From Micavibrio aeruginosavorus (GTDB lineage Bacteria > Pseudomonadota > Alphaproteobacteria > Micavibrionales > Micavibrionaceae): 64,000 bases of DNA. The DNA lies in NCBI GenBank assembly GCA_016432265.1, contig CP066681.1, positions 124,001-188,000 on the forward strand, written 5' to 3'. The translations under genes and the position numbers were made by a program. Shown here in pieces: positions 53,555-63,484 of this stretch. Within the stretch, counting starts at the first letter, position 1; each line of letters begins with the position of its first letter. The notes under the pieces are model-generated. The model worked only from the letters and a program-made list of their open reading frames with translations, did not search any database and was not told where the DNA came from.

Positions 53555-54127
53555 TCAGGAATGCAGTTTTTGCATCAGGTCGGGGTCGATGACCTTGGTG
53601 TAGTAGCGCCCGCGGATAATCTCATCGCCAACGCGGGCGTAATAAGGATGCTTACCAAAAAGCTCGTATCCCATGCTTTCGAAGAGCTGAATAGCGGCCT
53701 CTTGGGTTTCACGAACATCTAGGTTGATAACGGCGAACCCCTCGCTTAAAGCCTGCTTCTCCGCAGTCTCCAGCAGCAAACGGGCGAGGCCATGGCCACG
53801 CGCCCAGGGCGCAACGAAATTGGCCGTCAGATGCACGGCAAAACTCTGCGCCTCGTTATTCCTGTTAGGGAGCATCAACTGGCAAGTTCCACAAATGACG
53901 CCATCAAGCCGCGCAAGGAAAAGACGCCTTTGCGGCATCGTCATCACGCCTTGCCAATAGCGTTCAAGGATATCGCGCGCGGGCAGCCTGACCCAGCCAA
54001 AGCCGCCGCCGTTTTCAATCGCCGCATCCGTGGCGTCGCACAAATCCTGCATTTCACCGGGAGAGAGAGAAGATGCCAGCTCAACCGTTGCCGCCGGTTT
54101 TAGCGGTTTCAATCTTGAATCGCTCAT
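53555..54127 (-). CDS. GNAT-family N-acetyltransferase
   Basis: The 190-residue protein carries the GNAT core: RLFLARLDGVICGTCQL, then FVAPWARGHGLARLLLETAE with the acetyl-CoA loop, and LDVRETQEAAIQLFESMGYEL. The ATG at 54127 follows AGAGGCGA; the longer upstream frame has no homology. The substrate is unknown and the gene stands alone. Confidence 0.87.
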   Translation of the reverse strand: MSDSRLKPLKPAATVELASSLSPGEMQDLCDATDAAIENGGGFGWVRLPARDILERYWQGVMTMPQRRLFLARLDGVICGTCQLMLPNRNNEAQSFAVHLTANFVAPWARGHGLARLLLETAEKQALSEGFAVINLDVRETQEAAIQLFESMGYELFGKHPYYARVGDEIIRGRYYTKVIDPDLMQKLHS

Positions 54128-54302
54128 GATGATCGCCTCTTCCGTGGTTACGCGTGCACACTTCTCTTTTATTTCACCACAAAAACACTGATGAAAGATA
54201 AAAATATGCCGCAGGTAACGCATGTTCCCGATTGATTTTATGCTGCATCGCACGAACAAGGGGCGCCGCAACAAAACTGGCCGCGCAAAAAATTCACAAA
54301 AT

Positions 54303-54575
54303 TCACAACCGGAATCGGTGGTGACGGCAGCGCCATTTATAGCCGCTTTCGTTGAGATCCTGAAACCCTTCAGCGATGCTCAAGGCCGCTCCGGCCAAGG
54401 TCAAGGGGCTTTCCCATGATACGGCGCTTACCGCTGCGCCCGCGAAAATCTTACTCTCATCAAGGCGGCGGCGCGTGGCGGGCATAGCTCCCGGGTGAGA
54501 CAAAGCAGCATCAACATTGCGGTACAGTTCAGCAGCATCATGCCATAATCTCCCAAGATAAGAGGGTGTTGTCAT
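54303..54575 (-). CDS. Small hypothetical protein
   Basis: The 90-residue protein begins MTTPSYLGRLWHDAAELYRN, with a hydrophobic-amphipathic helix in the middle (IFAGAAVSAVSWE) and a basic C-terminus. AAGGAC lies seven to eight bases before the ATG. Codon use is like its neighbours. No homology recognised. The flanking AT-rich stretch 54576-54680 may hold its promoter. Confidence 0.5.
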   Translation of the reverse strand: MTTPSYLGRLWHDAAELYRNVDAALSHPGAMPATRRRLDESKIFAGAAVSAVSWESPLTLAGAALSIAEGFQDLNESGYKWRCRHHRFRL

Positions 54576-54704
54576 AGGGTGTCCTTGCTTTTTTAGTCGC
54601 TTATGTCTTATTTGTATAATTTTTTATAATAAAAATCTACATAAACATGAAAATTAGAAATAAAATTACCTGACAGCGATGTGCCCTGTCTACGCGGGGT
54701 TAAA

Positions 54705-55709
54705 TCAGGGCGAGGGCGCGGAATCGGCCTCGTTACTCTTCTGACTGGTCTTGATCATGGAAGCAATAACGCCGCCAGCAAGCAGACTCAAGGTAATCCC
54801 GAGAGAAACAAACGCCGGCACCTTGTCGAAGAAATGGCCATAGAAAGCCTTAAAACCGATAAACACCAAGATGATTGCCAGAGAATATTTCATATAAATG
54901 AAACGGTGAATGATCGCTGCTACAGCAAAATACATGGCGCGCAAACCCACAACCGCGAAAATGTTGCTGGTGTAAACGACAAAGGTATTCGATGTGATCG
55001 CCAGCACCGCCGGCACCGAGTCAACCGCGAACAGGAGGTCGGCGACCTCAACCGTAACCAGCGCCAGAAGGAGCGGCGTTGCACGCAACCCGCCGCCCGG
55101 GTTATCGATACTTTTTTCCCGAATGAAGAATTTATGGCCATGCAGGAATTTGGTCACTTTCAGGTGTTTCTGCAGGAATTTAATGAAACGGCTATCCTCG
55201 ATATGCTCGTCGTCGTCATCTTTGGACATCATCATCTTGATGCCGGTGAAGATCAGAAATGCCGCAAATATCAGCAAAACCCACTCAAAGTTATGAACCA
55301 GAGCCGCACCGACACCAATCATGATACCGCGCATCACGATCACGCCTACAATCCCCCAGAACAGCACGCGATGCTGGTATTCGCGCGGAACGCCGTAATA
55401 GGTGAAAATCAGCGACATCACAAAAAGGTTGTCGATCGACAGGCTTTGTTCGATCAGATAGGCAGTATAGTAATCCATGCCATCATCCGTACCGAGCTTC
55501 CACCATACCCAGACGCCGAACAGAAGAGCGATGGAAATATAGATGCCGGCAAGCCGTAAACTTTCGGCAGCGCCGATGACGTGATCCCTTTTGTTCAGGA
55601 CGCCCAGGTCAAAGGCAAGCAGAGCCGTCACCACCGTCAGGAAAACCAGCCACATGCTGGTGGGTTGCCCCAGAAACTGACTATCGAGCAGCGCAGATAT
55701 AAATTCCAT
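54705..55709 (-). CDS. TerC/Alx-family integral membrane protein
   Basis: The 334-residue protein has about nine membrane helices. Its conserved acidic segments lie within helices (LLAFDLGVLNKRD, IEQSLSIDNLFVMSLIF, TVEVADLLFAVDSVPAVLA), as in TerC/Alx proteins linked to manganese export and tellurite or alkaline response. A charged loop KDDDDEHIED lies between helices. The 103-base gap upstream to kup holds a short inverted repeat (55777-55795) but no recognisable yybP-ykoY riboswitch. Confidence 0.9.
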   Translation of the reverse strand: MEFISALLDSQFLGQPTSMWLVFLTVVTALLAFDLGVLNKRDHVIGAAESLRLAGIYISIALLFGVWVWWKLGTDDGMDYYTAYLIEQSLSIDNLFVMSLIFTYYGVPREYQHRVLFWGIVGVIVMRGIMIGVGAALVHNFEWVLLIFAAFLIFTGIKMMMSKDDDDEHIEDSRFIKFLQKHLKVTKFLHGHKFFIREKSIDNPGGGLRATPLLLALVTVEVADLLFAVDSVPAVLAITSNTFVVYTSNIFAVVGLRAMYFAVAAIIHRFIYMKYSLAIILVFIGFKAFYGHFFDKVPAFVSLGITLSLLAGGVIASMIKTSQKSNEADSAPSP

Positions 55710-55812
55710 AAAGATGACGACCTTGATTCGCGAAATACAGACGACAAACTAAGAATGATGCGGATTCAAGGTTTTTTCAAGGCTGACGGCCTTGATTTAT
55801 TATACTTTTCTT

Positions 55813-57726
55813 CTATATGGCAAGCTGAATGCCCAATTCGACGACACAGTCATAGGGAATGCAGAAGAAGTCGTTGGCATTAGCGGCGCCGCGCACCATC
55901 GCTATATATATATTGTCCTGCCATTCCGGCAGCCCCACCTTGGCATCAGAAACAATGGAGCGGCGCCCCAGAAAATAGGAGGCATTATCAACGTCGGCGT
56001 CAATCCCGTGCCTTGACAGGAGACGCAGAGCAGAAGGCACATCAGGTGTCTCCATGTAGCCAAAGCTCAAAATCACGCATACTACCGACGAGGAAAGCCG
56101 TTCAAACGATATGCGGTGATCTTCTGAAACCACAGGCGCATCGGACGTCACCACCTCAAGAATAATATTATTGCGATGCAAAACATGATTGTGGCGCAGG
56201 TTCTGCAACAAGGCGATCGGCGCCGTACTAAGATCTCTGGTGAGAAATATGGCTGTTCCCTCAATTCTGGTCGGAGCCTTCCGATCCAGCATCTCAATCA
56301 AATCGCTCATATTGATGACTCCCTCCAAGGACTTCCGACGCAAGTAGGACGTCCCTCTGACCCAGATCGTCATCAACATCACCAGAAGACCCGCCAGAAA
56401 CAACGGTACTATGCCGCCATCGAAAACTTTGAGCATATTGGCGCTAAAGAAAACGGTCTCCAGCGCTAAAAACGGAAGAACCAGCAGCGCGGCAAACCAT
56501 AACGGACGCTTCCAGACTTTCCAGATCACTACAAAAGAAAGTATGGTCGATACCACCATGGTGCCGGATACGGCAATCCCGTAAGCGGAAGCCAGGTTAC
56601 TGGAACTGCCAAACATCAAACACAATAATACCACACCCAGAAACAGCAGAAGGTTGATTTTGGGCATATAAATCTGCCCTTTCTGATCGGTGGATGTATG
56701 GCGGATTTCCATGCGGGGCAGGAAGCCCAGTTGAATCGCCTGCCGGGTTAGGGAATAAGCGCCCGTAATCACTGCTTGAGATGCGACGATTGTGGCGATG
56801 GTTGCCAGAACAATCAGCGGCAGCAAAAATCCTTCCGGAGCCATTTTGTAAAAAAGGTTGTCGATCGCGCCGGGTTGTTGCAACAGTAACGACCCTTGCC
56901 CCAGATAGTTCAAGCTTAAACAGGGGAAGACAAGAAACAGCCATGCCCGCTGAATTGGCATCCGTCCGAAATGACCCAAATCGGCATAAAGCGCTTCAGC
57001 GCCTGTAACCGCAAGAAAAACGGCGCCCAAAACAACCAGCCCGATCATGCCGTGATTCATGAAAAAGACGAGCGCGTAATACGGGTTAAGCGCATTCAAT
57101 ATATGGAAGTCTTGCGCGACCCAGTACACGCCGAGAGATCCCATCACGATGAACCACACGGCCGTTACAGGCCCAAACAGCACCGACACCTTGCCAGTCC
57201 CGGATTTCTGGGCATGGAATAACAGCAATATGATGCCCAAAGAGATAGGTAGCACATAGTGCTCAAATGCGGGGGTCACAAGTCTCAGCCCCTCAACGGC
57301 CGACATAACCGAAATGGCCGGCGTAATCGCCGCATCGCCATAGAACAACCCCGCGCCGATCAGGCCCATGAAAAAGACGAGGGCCCCCCATTTGCCTGAT
57401 GCTTTGTAAGCTTGCACCACCAGTGAAAGGATGCCGCCCTCGCCCCGGTTATCAAGCCGCAGCAGGAACAGTACGTATTTAAGCGTAACCACCAGCATCA
57501 ACGACCATAAAATCAACGAGCAAATCCCGTAAATCTCAACGGCGCTTAACTGCCCGGTGGTTTGGGCAGCCTGCATTGCCGCTTCGCGAAAGGCGTAAAG
57601 GGGGCTGGTACCGATATCGCCGTAGACAACACCAATACAACCAACCAGCAAAGGCCAGAACCGGGCTTTTTCAGCGTGGCCATCGGAGATATGGGAAAGA
57701 CCGGAAGTATGATCTTTTAGAAACAT
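55813..57726 (-). CDS. kup: Kup-family low-affinity K+ uptake protein
   Basis: The 637-residue protein has about twelve membrane helices in the first ~450 residues and a cytosolic C-terminal domain. Family motifs are present: GVVYGDIGTSPLYAF near 32, GEGGILSL, GDAAITPAISV, and ADLGHFGRMPI. It imports K+ with protons. It is divergent from hslV across a 161-base gap. Confidence 0.95.
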   Translation of the reverse strand: MFLKDHTSGLSHISDGHAEKARFWPLLVGCIGVVYGDIGTSPLYAFREAAMQAAQTTGQLSAVEIYGICSLILWSLMLVVTLKYVLFLLRLDNRGEGGILSLVVQAYKASGKWGALVFFMGLIGAGLFYGDAAITPAISVMSAVEGLRLVTPAFEHYVLPISLGIILLLFHAQKSGTGKVSVLFGPVTAVWFIVMGSLGVYWVAQDFHILNALNPYYALVFFMNHGMIGLVVLGAVFLAVTGAEALYADLGHFGRMPIQRAWLFLVFPCLSLNYLGQGSLLLQQPGAIDNLFYKMAPEGFLLPLIVLATIATIVASQAVITGAYSLTRQAIQLGFLPRMEIRHTSTDQKGQIYMPKINLLLFLGVVLLCLMFGSSSNLASAYGIAVSGTMVVSTILSFVVIWKVWKRPLWFAALLVLPFLALETVFFSANMLKVFDGGIVPLFLAGLLVMLMTIWVRGTSYLRRKSLEGVINMSDLIEMLDRKAPTRIEGTAIFLTRDLSTAPIALLQNLRHNHVLHRNNIILEVVTSDAPVVSEDHRISFERLSSSVVCVILSFGYMETPDVPSALRLLSRHGIDADVDNASYFLGRRSIVSDAKVGLPEWQDNIYIAMVRGAANANDFFCIPYDCVVELGIQLAI

Positions 57727-57887
57727 GGCAACATTCTTTTATTTGGCAAGGTCGAGAGCCTTGCTGTTAGACAGGGGGAAGATGCTACGCCTACCAGAGC
57801 CAAACGCAAAGGCCCTCTCTTTAAATTTACATATAAAATAAGCGCGGGATTGATTTACAGCAAGCCGACGTTTATATCCAACCCATC

Positions 57888-58451
57888 ATGACAGATCAAA
57901 ACGTTCCTTATCATTACCTCGGGCAATGGCACGCCACCACTATTCTGGCCGTGCGTAAAGGCGCGGATATCGTGATTGCCGGAGACGGTCAAGTATCGAT
58001 GGGCCCCACCATACTCAAGGCAAACGCGCGCAAAGTCCGACGCCTTGGCAAGGATGGAAAAATTATCGCCGGTTTCGCCGGTGCCACGGCCGACGCCTTT
58101 ACCCTCTTCGAACGGCTGGAGGCAAAACTGGAAGCCCACCCCGGACAATTGACCCGTGCCTGCGTTGAACTGGCCAAGGACTGGCGCATGGACAAATATC
58201 TCCGGCGTCTGGAAGCGTTGATGGCCGTGTGCGACAAGGACACATCCCTGATCCTGACCGGCACCGGCGATGTGGTCGAGCCCGAGGATGGCATTATCGG
58301 TATCGGCTCAGGCGGCAACTACGCGCTGGCCGCCGCGCGCGCCCTGATCGATCAACCCCTGAACGCCGAAGAAATAGCGCGCAAGGCCATGAAAATTGCA
58401 GGCGATATCTGCGTTTACACCAACTGCAACGTCGTCATCGAGAAACTGTAA
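57888..58451 (+). CDS. hslV: HslV peptidase subunit of the HslUV ATP-dependent protease
   Basis: The 187-residue protein is an N-terminal-threonine hydrolase. [10 protein letters not shown] puts the catalytic Thr at about residue 17 after a 16-residue propeptide, a length seen in alphaproteobacteria. GDGQVSMG and [14 protein letters not shown] are typical. It forms a double hexamer that HslU activates. The upstream gap holds an AT-rich stretch (TTTAAATTTACATATAAAAT), but I cannot assign a heat-shock promoter with confidence. Confidence 0.97.
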   Translation: MTDQNVPYHYLGQWHATTILAVRKGADIVIAGDGQVSMGPTILKANARKVRRLGKDGKIIAGFAGATADAFTLFERLEAKLEAHPGQLTRACVELAKDWRMDKYLRRLEALMAVCDKDTSLILTGTGDVVEPEDGIIGIGSGGNYALAAARALIDQPLNAEEIARKAMKIAGDICVYTNCNVVIEKL

Positions 58452-58483
58452 TCGTTTTACGCACTGGTCGCGAGGCAAGCACC

Positions 58484-59818
58484 ATGAGTCAAAAAACCAT
58501 CACGATTGATATCCCCACCCTCACCCCGCGTGAAATCGTTTCAGAGCTCGACCGCCATATCATCGGGCAAGCCGCCGCCAAGAGGGCGGTCGCAATTGCC
58601 TTGCGCAACCGCTGGCGCAGACAACAACTGGATAAAAACTTGCAGGAAGAAATTTACCCGAAGAACATTTTGATGATGGGGCCGACCGGCGTTGGGAAAA
58701 CGGAAATCGCGCGCCGCTTGGCCAGACTGGCGCAAGCCCCTTTCGTGAAGGTAGAGGCTACCAAATTCACCGAAGTCGGCTATGTCGGCAAGGATGTTGA
58801 GTCTATCATTCGCGATCTGGTCGAGATAGCCATTCATATGGTGCGCGAAAAAATGCGCCGATCCGTGACAGCGCAAGCCGAACTATATGCGGAAAACCGC
58901 GTGCTGGGCGCCCTGGTAGGGGAAACCGCCTCGGAGGGGACGCGGGAGAGCTTCCGCCAGAAACTGCGAAGTGGCGAACTGCAGGGCAAAGAGATCGAGA
59001 TCGACGTGCAGGATCGCACCGACCCTATGGCAAGCTTCGACATCCCGGGAATGCCGGGCTCCTCGATGAGCATGATCAATCTTGGCGACCTGATGGGAAA
59101 AGCGTTTGGCGCCCGCACCAAACGCAAACGCATGAGCGTCGAAGACAGCTACGAAATCCTGATGGCCGAAGAAGCCGACAAGCTGCTGGACGACGAGAAA
59201 GTCGTTGCCACAGCACTTGAGCTTGTGCAGCAGAACGGCATTGTCTTCATTGACGAGATAGACAAGATCACCAGCAGGCAGGATGTGCGCGGCGGCGACG
59301 TCAGCCGCGAGGGCGTGCAGCGCGACCTTCTCCCTTTGATTGAAGGCACAACCGTCAACACCAAACATGGGCCGGTAAAAACCGATCACATCCTGTTTAT
59401 TGCCTCAGGAGCTTTCCACTACGCCAAACCAAGCGACTTGCTGGCAGAGTTGCAGGGGCGCCTGCCGATCCGTGTCGAACTGGCCGCACTGACCAAGGAG
59501 GATTTCCGGCGTATCCTGACAGAAACGGATGCCTGCCTGATCCGCCAGTACAAGGCATTGATCGGCACAGAGGGCGTTACCATAGATTTTAGCGAGGATG
59601 CTATCGACGAAATCGCTGCCGTTGCGTTCTCTGTCAACGAGTCGGTCGAGAATATCGGCGCCCGCCGCCTGCATACCGTGATGGAAAAACTACTGGACGA
59701 TATCAGCTTCAACGCTTCCGACCGCAGCGGAGAAAAGCTCCTGATCGATGCCGGACTGGTCAAATCGCAGGTGGTCGAACTGGCCAAGGACACGGATCTA
59801 TCCCGCTTCATCCTCTAG
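58484..59818 (+). CDS. hslU: HslU ATPase/unfoldase subunit of HslUV
   Basis: The 444-residue AAA+ protein has Walker A GPTGVGKT at 66-73, pore motif GYVGKDVES, the I-domain around 110-240, Walker [10 protein letters not shown] and the C-terminal DTDLSRFIL tail that inserts into HslV. The ATG at 58484 follows GCGAGG and lies 32 bases after hslV. Confidence 0.97.
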   Translation: MSQKTITIDIPTLTPREIVSELDRHIIGQAAAKRAVAIALRNRWRRQQLDKNLQEEIYPKNILMMGPTGVGKTEIARRLARLAQAPFVKVEATKFTEVGYVGKDVESIIRDLVEIAIHMVREKMRRSVTAQAELYAENRVLGALVGETASEGTRESFRQKLRSGELQGKEIEIDVQDRTDPMASFDIPGMPGSSMSMINLGDLMGKAFGARTKRKRMSVEDSYEILMAEEADKLLDDEKVVATALELVQQNGIVFIDEIDKITSRQDVRGGDVSREGVQRDLLPLIEGTTVNTKHGPVKTDHILFIASGAFHYAKPSDLLAELQGRLPIRVELAALTKEDFRRILTETDACLIRQYKALIGTEGVTIDFSEDAIDEIAAVAFSVNESVENIGARRLHTVMEKLLDDISFNASDRSGEKLLIDAGLVKSQVVELAKDTDLSRFIL

Positions 59819-59848
59819 CCGGAAAACCTTCTTCATAATTCAGTGCAA

Positions 59849-59886
59849 CTTTTTTGCATGAACGCAAAAAAGCGATTGTTTTTTTT
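59849..59886 (+). terminator. Hairpin followed by T8, probable hslVU terminator
   Basis: CTTTTTTGC pairs perfectly with GCAAAAAAG around ATGAAC, and TTTTTTTT follows six bases after the stem. The stem is AT-rich, so its strength is uncertain. Confidence 0.5.
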
Positions 59887-59901
59887 CAAAAGTGGTATGA
59901 T
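59876..59901 (+). promoter_or_regulatory. Weak candidate promoter of the KamA/ATP-grasp operon
   Basis: A -10-like TATGAT (59896-59901), with a TG two bases upstream, is preceded by TTGTTT at 59876-59881. The spacing is only 14 bases, so the -35 is doubtful. It lies about 75 bases before the aminomutase start. Confidence 0.3.
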
Positions 59902-59975
59902 ATGAGCAAGCGTTCTCCAATCGTGGGGAACCCGGGGTTCCACCCGAAAAAGCCGGAAGCCACACGCGATATAAA

Positions 59976-61463
59976 ATGAAAGACCGACCCGGATCGGCAG
60001 GCATTCCTGAAGATGGTTCCACAAAGGAACATATCTCGCTTGATATTACGGGCCCCGTCCCTGAGCACACTTATCATTTGCAAACAGTAGAGGCAGACAG
60101 CGCGGCACTTGCCAGTCTTCACTTCCCCTCGCTGCATCACTCGCACTCCGACGCGCCGCAATCACAGACGGAGAACGGGATCGCACCGACCAAAAGCGTC
60201 CGCAAGCAGGCGAAGAAATCCCTGTTCAAAAACCCCGGTTTTCCGGAAAGCGAGCGCACACGCGCTTTCCGGCGGCGTTTTTACCCCGATGCCACCAAGG
60301 AAGACTGGTCGGACTGGGGCTGGCAGGTACGGCACCGCATTCGTGATCTTGAACAACTTTCGCGGATTATAAAACTGTCCCCTGACGAGGAAACTGCCGT
60401 TCTCAGGCATCGCGGCTCCCTGCCGATTGGCATAACGCCCTACTACGCCTCGCTGCTGGATGAAATCAATCCTGATCAGCCTTTGCGCCGTACGCATATC
60501 CCTGTCACAGGCGAGTACGTACGTACACCTGGCGAAGATCCTGATCCTCTGGGAGAAGATCACGACACCGCCACGCCGGGCCTGGTGCATCGCTACCCTG
60601 ATCGCGTATTGTTCCTGACCACCGGTTTTTGTTCGACTTACTGCCGTTACTGCACCCGTTCGCGCATGGTCGGGGAAACAAACGGCGTTTACTCTTTCAG
60701 CGTTTCGCAGTGGGAAAAGGCCGCCCAATATATCGAAGCCCACCCCGAAATACGTGATTGCCTTCTGTCGGGGGGTGACCCCCTTTCAATTATGGACGAC
60801 AAGCTTGAATGGCTGCTCGCCCGGCTGCGGCGCATCAAGCATCTCGAGTTTATCCGTATCGGCACAAAAATACCGGTTGTAATGCCGCAGCGCATTACCA
60901 AGAACCTGACCCGGATGCTCAGGAAATACCATCCGCTGTGGATGAGCATTCACTTCACACACCCTGACGAACTCACCCCGGAAACAGCGGAAGCCTGCGA
61001 GCGTCTGGCTGACGCCGGCATTCCTCTCGGCAGCCAGACTGTGCTGCTCAAAGGCGTAAACGACAATCTGGAAACCATGCGCCGGCTTTATCATGGATTG
61101 CTTAAAATCCGCGTCAAACCCTATTACCTTTACCAGTGCGATCCGGTATCCGGTTCGTCGCATTTCCGCACCCCGGTTGAAAAAGGGCTGGAAATCATGG
61201 CAGGCCTGCGCGGTTTCACCACCGGGTACGCCAACCCGATCTTTGTGATTGATGCCCCCGGCGGCGGCGGTAAGATTCCGCTGATGCCGGACTACGTTAT
61301 CGGACGGGACGGCGCCGATTTGCTGCTGACCAACTTCGAGGGAGGCGTCTATCGCTACCCCGACCCTGAAGGTCGCCTTGGTGAAAGTCAGAATTACTTG
61401 CGGCAGCAGGGTTTTGATCACGACACGGCGGGAAGATTTTATACCGCCAAAGCAAGGAACTGA
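59976..61463 (+). CDS. Lysine 2,3-aminomutase-family radical SAM/PLP enzyme
   Basis: The 495-residue protein has an unusual ~80-residue low-complexity N-terminal extension, then the KAM fold. The radical SAM cluster motif is Cys219-x3-Cys223-x2-Cys226 (GFCSTYCRYC), the glycine-rich loop LLSGGDPLS lies near 264, and the PLP lysine is Lys433 in DAPGGGGKIPL. Asp389 (QCDP) and Asp426 sit 44 and 7 residues before that lysine, as do Asp293 and Asp330 of clostridial KAM, which hold the substrate epsilon-amino group. This supports L-lysine to beta-lysine conversion. The next gene follows after 7 bases. No EF-P modification partner genes (epmA, efp) are adjacent, so an EpmB role is unlikely. Confidence 0.88.
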   Translation: MKDRPGSAGIPEDGSTKEHISLDITGPVPEHTYHLQTVEADSAALASLHFPSLHHSHSDAPQSQTENGIAPTKSVRKQAKKSLFKNPGFPESERTRAFRRRFYPDATKEDWSDWGWQVRHRIRDLEQLSRIIKLSPDEETAVLRHRGSLPIGITPYYASLLDEINPDQPLRRTHIPVTGEYVRTPGEDPDPLGEDHDTATPGLVHRYPDRVLFLTTGFCSTYCRYCTRSRMVGETNGVYSFSVSQWEKAAQYIEAHPEIRDCLLSGGDPLSIMDDKLEWLLARLRRIKHLEFIRIGTKIPVVMPQRITKNLTRMLRKYHPLWMSIHFTHPDELTPETAEACERLADAGIPLGSQTVLLKGVNDNLETMRRLYHGLLKIRVKPYYLYQCDPVSGSSHFRTPVEKGLEIMAGLRGFTTGYANPIFVIDAPGGGGKIPLMPDYVIGRDGADLLLTNFEGGVYRYPDPEGRLGESQNYLRQQGFDHDTAGRFYTAKARN

Positions 61464-61470
61464 AAAAATC

Positions 61471-62502
61471 ATGTCCGCGCAAACAACTGTCGGCCTTACC
61501 TATGACCTGAAAGACGACTACAGAGATTCCGGCCTTGACCCCGAGATAATCGCTGAATTCGACTCGCCTGAAACTGTTGACGGGATTGAATCCGCTCTGA
61601 GATACCTCGGTTGCCGCGTGGTTCGGATAGGCCACATCCAAAACCTGGTGCAGCGTCTTGCTGCAGGCGAGCGCTGGGATCTGGTGTTCAATATTTGCGA
61701 AGGCCTCCACGGCATCGCCCGCGAGGCGCAAGTCCCGGCATTGCTCGAAGCCTACGGCATCCCTTGTACGTTCTCTGATGCCGCCGGCATGGCCTTGATG
61801 CTGGATAAGGGTTTGACTAAACTGGTTTTGCAGAACCACGGAATTCCTACCGCCCCGTTCGCAGTGGTGCGGACGACTGAAGATGTCGCCGCCGTTAAAT
61901 TACCCTTCCCGCTTTTCGCCAAGCCTCTGGCGGAAGGCACGGGAAAGGGGATCAACGCCTTTTCATATATCGACACACCAGACCATCTGGAAAGGGCCTG
62001 CGACCACTTATTGCAAAAATTCCAACAGCCTGTTCTGGTGGAGACCTACTTAGGAGGCCGCGAATTTACGGTCGGGATGCTGGGCACGGGCAACCGCACC
62101 CGCATAATCGGAATTATGGAGATCGCCATCCATGAGAATGGGTGCGCCAACCATTACGGCTACAACAACAAAACAGCCTGGTTTGACCATATCCAATATA
62201 AACTTGTGCAGCGGCATGAAGAAACATCCTTGTATAAAGCAATAGAAAATATGGCGATCAAGACGTGGCAGGCATTGGATTGCCGCGACGCCGGGAGACT
62301 GGACATACGTTGCGACTGCGCAGGAAACCCCTTCATTCTTGAAATCAACCCTCTGGCGGGTTTGTGCCCCGGCTTTTCCGACCTCGTGGTTCTGGCAGGC
62401 AAGGCCGGCATGCCTTACAACGCCCTGATCCGCAACATCGTTGCCGAAACAGCCCACCGCTATAACCTGAAACTGCCGGATCAGTGTTATGAAGCCGCCT
62501 GA
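61471..62502 (+). CDS. ATP-grasp ligase, D-Ala-D-Ala ligase-like (first of three)
   Basis: The 343-residue protein has an N-terminal preATP-grasp region (LVFNICEGLHG), an ATP-binding central part (DKGLTKLVLQNHGIPTAPF, PLFAKPLAEGTGKGI) and the metal-binding end GRLDIRCDCAGNPFILEINPLAGL with the Glu and Asn ligands. Such enzymes activate a carboxylate as acyl-phosphate and join it to an amine. The short gap to the aminomutase and the 14-base overlap with the next ligase indicate one operon. A cell-wall Ddl role is unlikely given three divergent copies in a row next to a beta-lysine enzyme. Confidence 0.83.
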   Translation: MSAQTTVGLTYDLKDDYRDSGLDPEIIAEFDSPETVDGIESALRYLGCRVVRIGHIQNLVQRLAAGERWDLVFNICEGLHGIAREAQVPALLEAYGIPCTFSDAAGMALMLDKGLTKLVLQNHGIPTAPFAVVRTTEDVAAVKLPFPLFAKPLAEGTGKGINAFSYIDTPDHLERACDHLLQKFQQPVLVETYLGGREFTVGMLGTGNRTRIIGIMEIAIHENGCANHYGYNNKTAWFDHIQYKLVQRHEETSLYKAIENMAIKTWQALDCRDAGRLDIRCDCAGNPFILEINPLAGLCPGFSDLVVLAGKAGMPYNALIRNIVAETAHRYNLKLPDQCYEAA

Positions 62503-63484
62503 GAAGCCCTGTATTGCCATCATACATAGCGACATCGGTAAACACCCCACGCCAGATGACGCCGATACGCTGATTCAAGCTCAATTCATTCAGGAATCAT
62601 TGCAGAACTGCGGTTACCACGCCCCGCTGCTGCCCTTCCGGCCGCAATCCCTGCCTGAAAAACTTAATGAAGCGGGAGCAGCAGGCGTTTTTAACTTGGT
62701 TGAAGCCGTCGGAGGGGAGGATGAGCGCTCATGGGAGGCCGCCGCCTTTTTCGAGCGGCAGTCCATTCCCTATTCAGGAAACAGCGCCCGCGCCCTGCGG
62801 GAGCTTCTAAACAAACCCACAGTCAAGCGCCGCCTGCAACAAGCCGGTCTGCCCACGCCCGCCTTTGCCGAGGACGGGTCACAGGAGAAAGAATGGATTT
62901 TAAAATCGGAAACATTCCACTGTTCGCGCGGGATCGACAAGCGCAATGTCTCAAAAGATCTCGACTCCTTGCGTCGGCTGGCGCGGGAATGCGCCGCGCG
63001 TTACAGCGGGGCGTGGTTCATCGAAGAATATATCCCAGGGCGAGAAATCAATGTCGCTCTGCTCGATAACGGCACAATGGTGCCGGATGTTCTTCCCGCC
63101 TCTGAGATATGCTTCACCGGACAAGAGCCGCATATCGTCGATTACGACTCGAAATGGGTGGAAAACAGCGAGTCCTACAAGAACACCACACCCAGCATGC
63201 TGTTCCAGGAAAGCGATCACGCCTTGCTGCAGGAACTGGCGCGCCTGTCCAGACAGTGCTGGCAACTTTTTTCTCTCCGCGGCTATGCTCGCGTCGATTT
63301 CCGCATCAGCAGAGATGGCCGACCCTATATCCTCGAAATCAACGCCAACCCCTGTCTCTCGCCTGACGCAGGCTTTATGCGAGCAGTCCTGCATAGCGAG
63401 CAGGCGCCGCATGATGTCGTCCGGCAGCTTATAGAACCGCTTCTGCACTCAGCCCCTGTGTCACATGGAAAAATCACTGCGTAA
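62489..63484 (+). CDS. ATP-grasp ligase, D-Ala-D-Ala ligase-like (second of three)
   Basis: The 331-residue protein shares the layout of the first ligase but is clearly divergent: FNLVEAVGGEDERSWEAAAF, LNKPTVKRRLQQAGLPTPAF, ILKSETFHCSRGID, FIEEYIPGREINV and YARVDFRISRDGRPYILEINANP. The catalytic Glu/Asn metal pair is present. It starts inside the previous gene and overlaps the third ligase by 20 bases. It probably joins a different carboxylate-amine pair. Confidence 0.83.
   Translation: MKPPEKPCIAIIHSDIGKHPTPDDADTLIQAQFIQESLQNCGYHAPLLPFRPQSLPEKLNEAGAAGVFNLVEAVGGEDERSWEAAAFFERQSIPYSGNSARALRELLNKPTVKRRLQQAGLPTPAFAEDGSQEKEWILKSETFHCSRGIDKRNVSKDLDSLRRLARECAARYSGAWFIEEYIPGREINVALLDNGTMVPDVLPASEICFTGQEPHIVDYDSKWVENSESYKNTTPSMLFQESDHALLQELARLSRQCWQLFSLRGYARVDFRISRDGRPYILEINANPCLSPDAGFMRAVLHSEQAPHDVVRQLIEPLLHSAPVSHGKITA

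Noticed and set aside
54681..55559. 292-codon rightward frame
   Set aside because: Antisense to the terC-like gene, rich in Asn/His/Gln, a typical complement of membrane-helix codons.
55777..55795. Short inverted repeat between kup and terC (TCAAGGC/GCCTTGA)
   Set aside because: It has no T-run on the coding strand and no match I could make to the manganese (yybP-ykoY) riboswitch, so it is not called a terminator or riboswitch.
59976..61463. EpmB (EF-P lysylation) identity for the aminomutase
   Set aside because: EpmB is usually shorter (about 340 residues) and linked to efp/epmA; this protein is 495 residues and linked to ATP-grasp ligases.
61471..63484. Housekeeping D-alanine-D-alanine ligase (ddl)
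   Set aside because: Tandem divergent ligases outside a mur/fts cluster and behind a radical SAM aminomutase do not fit the cell-wall ddl context.
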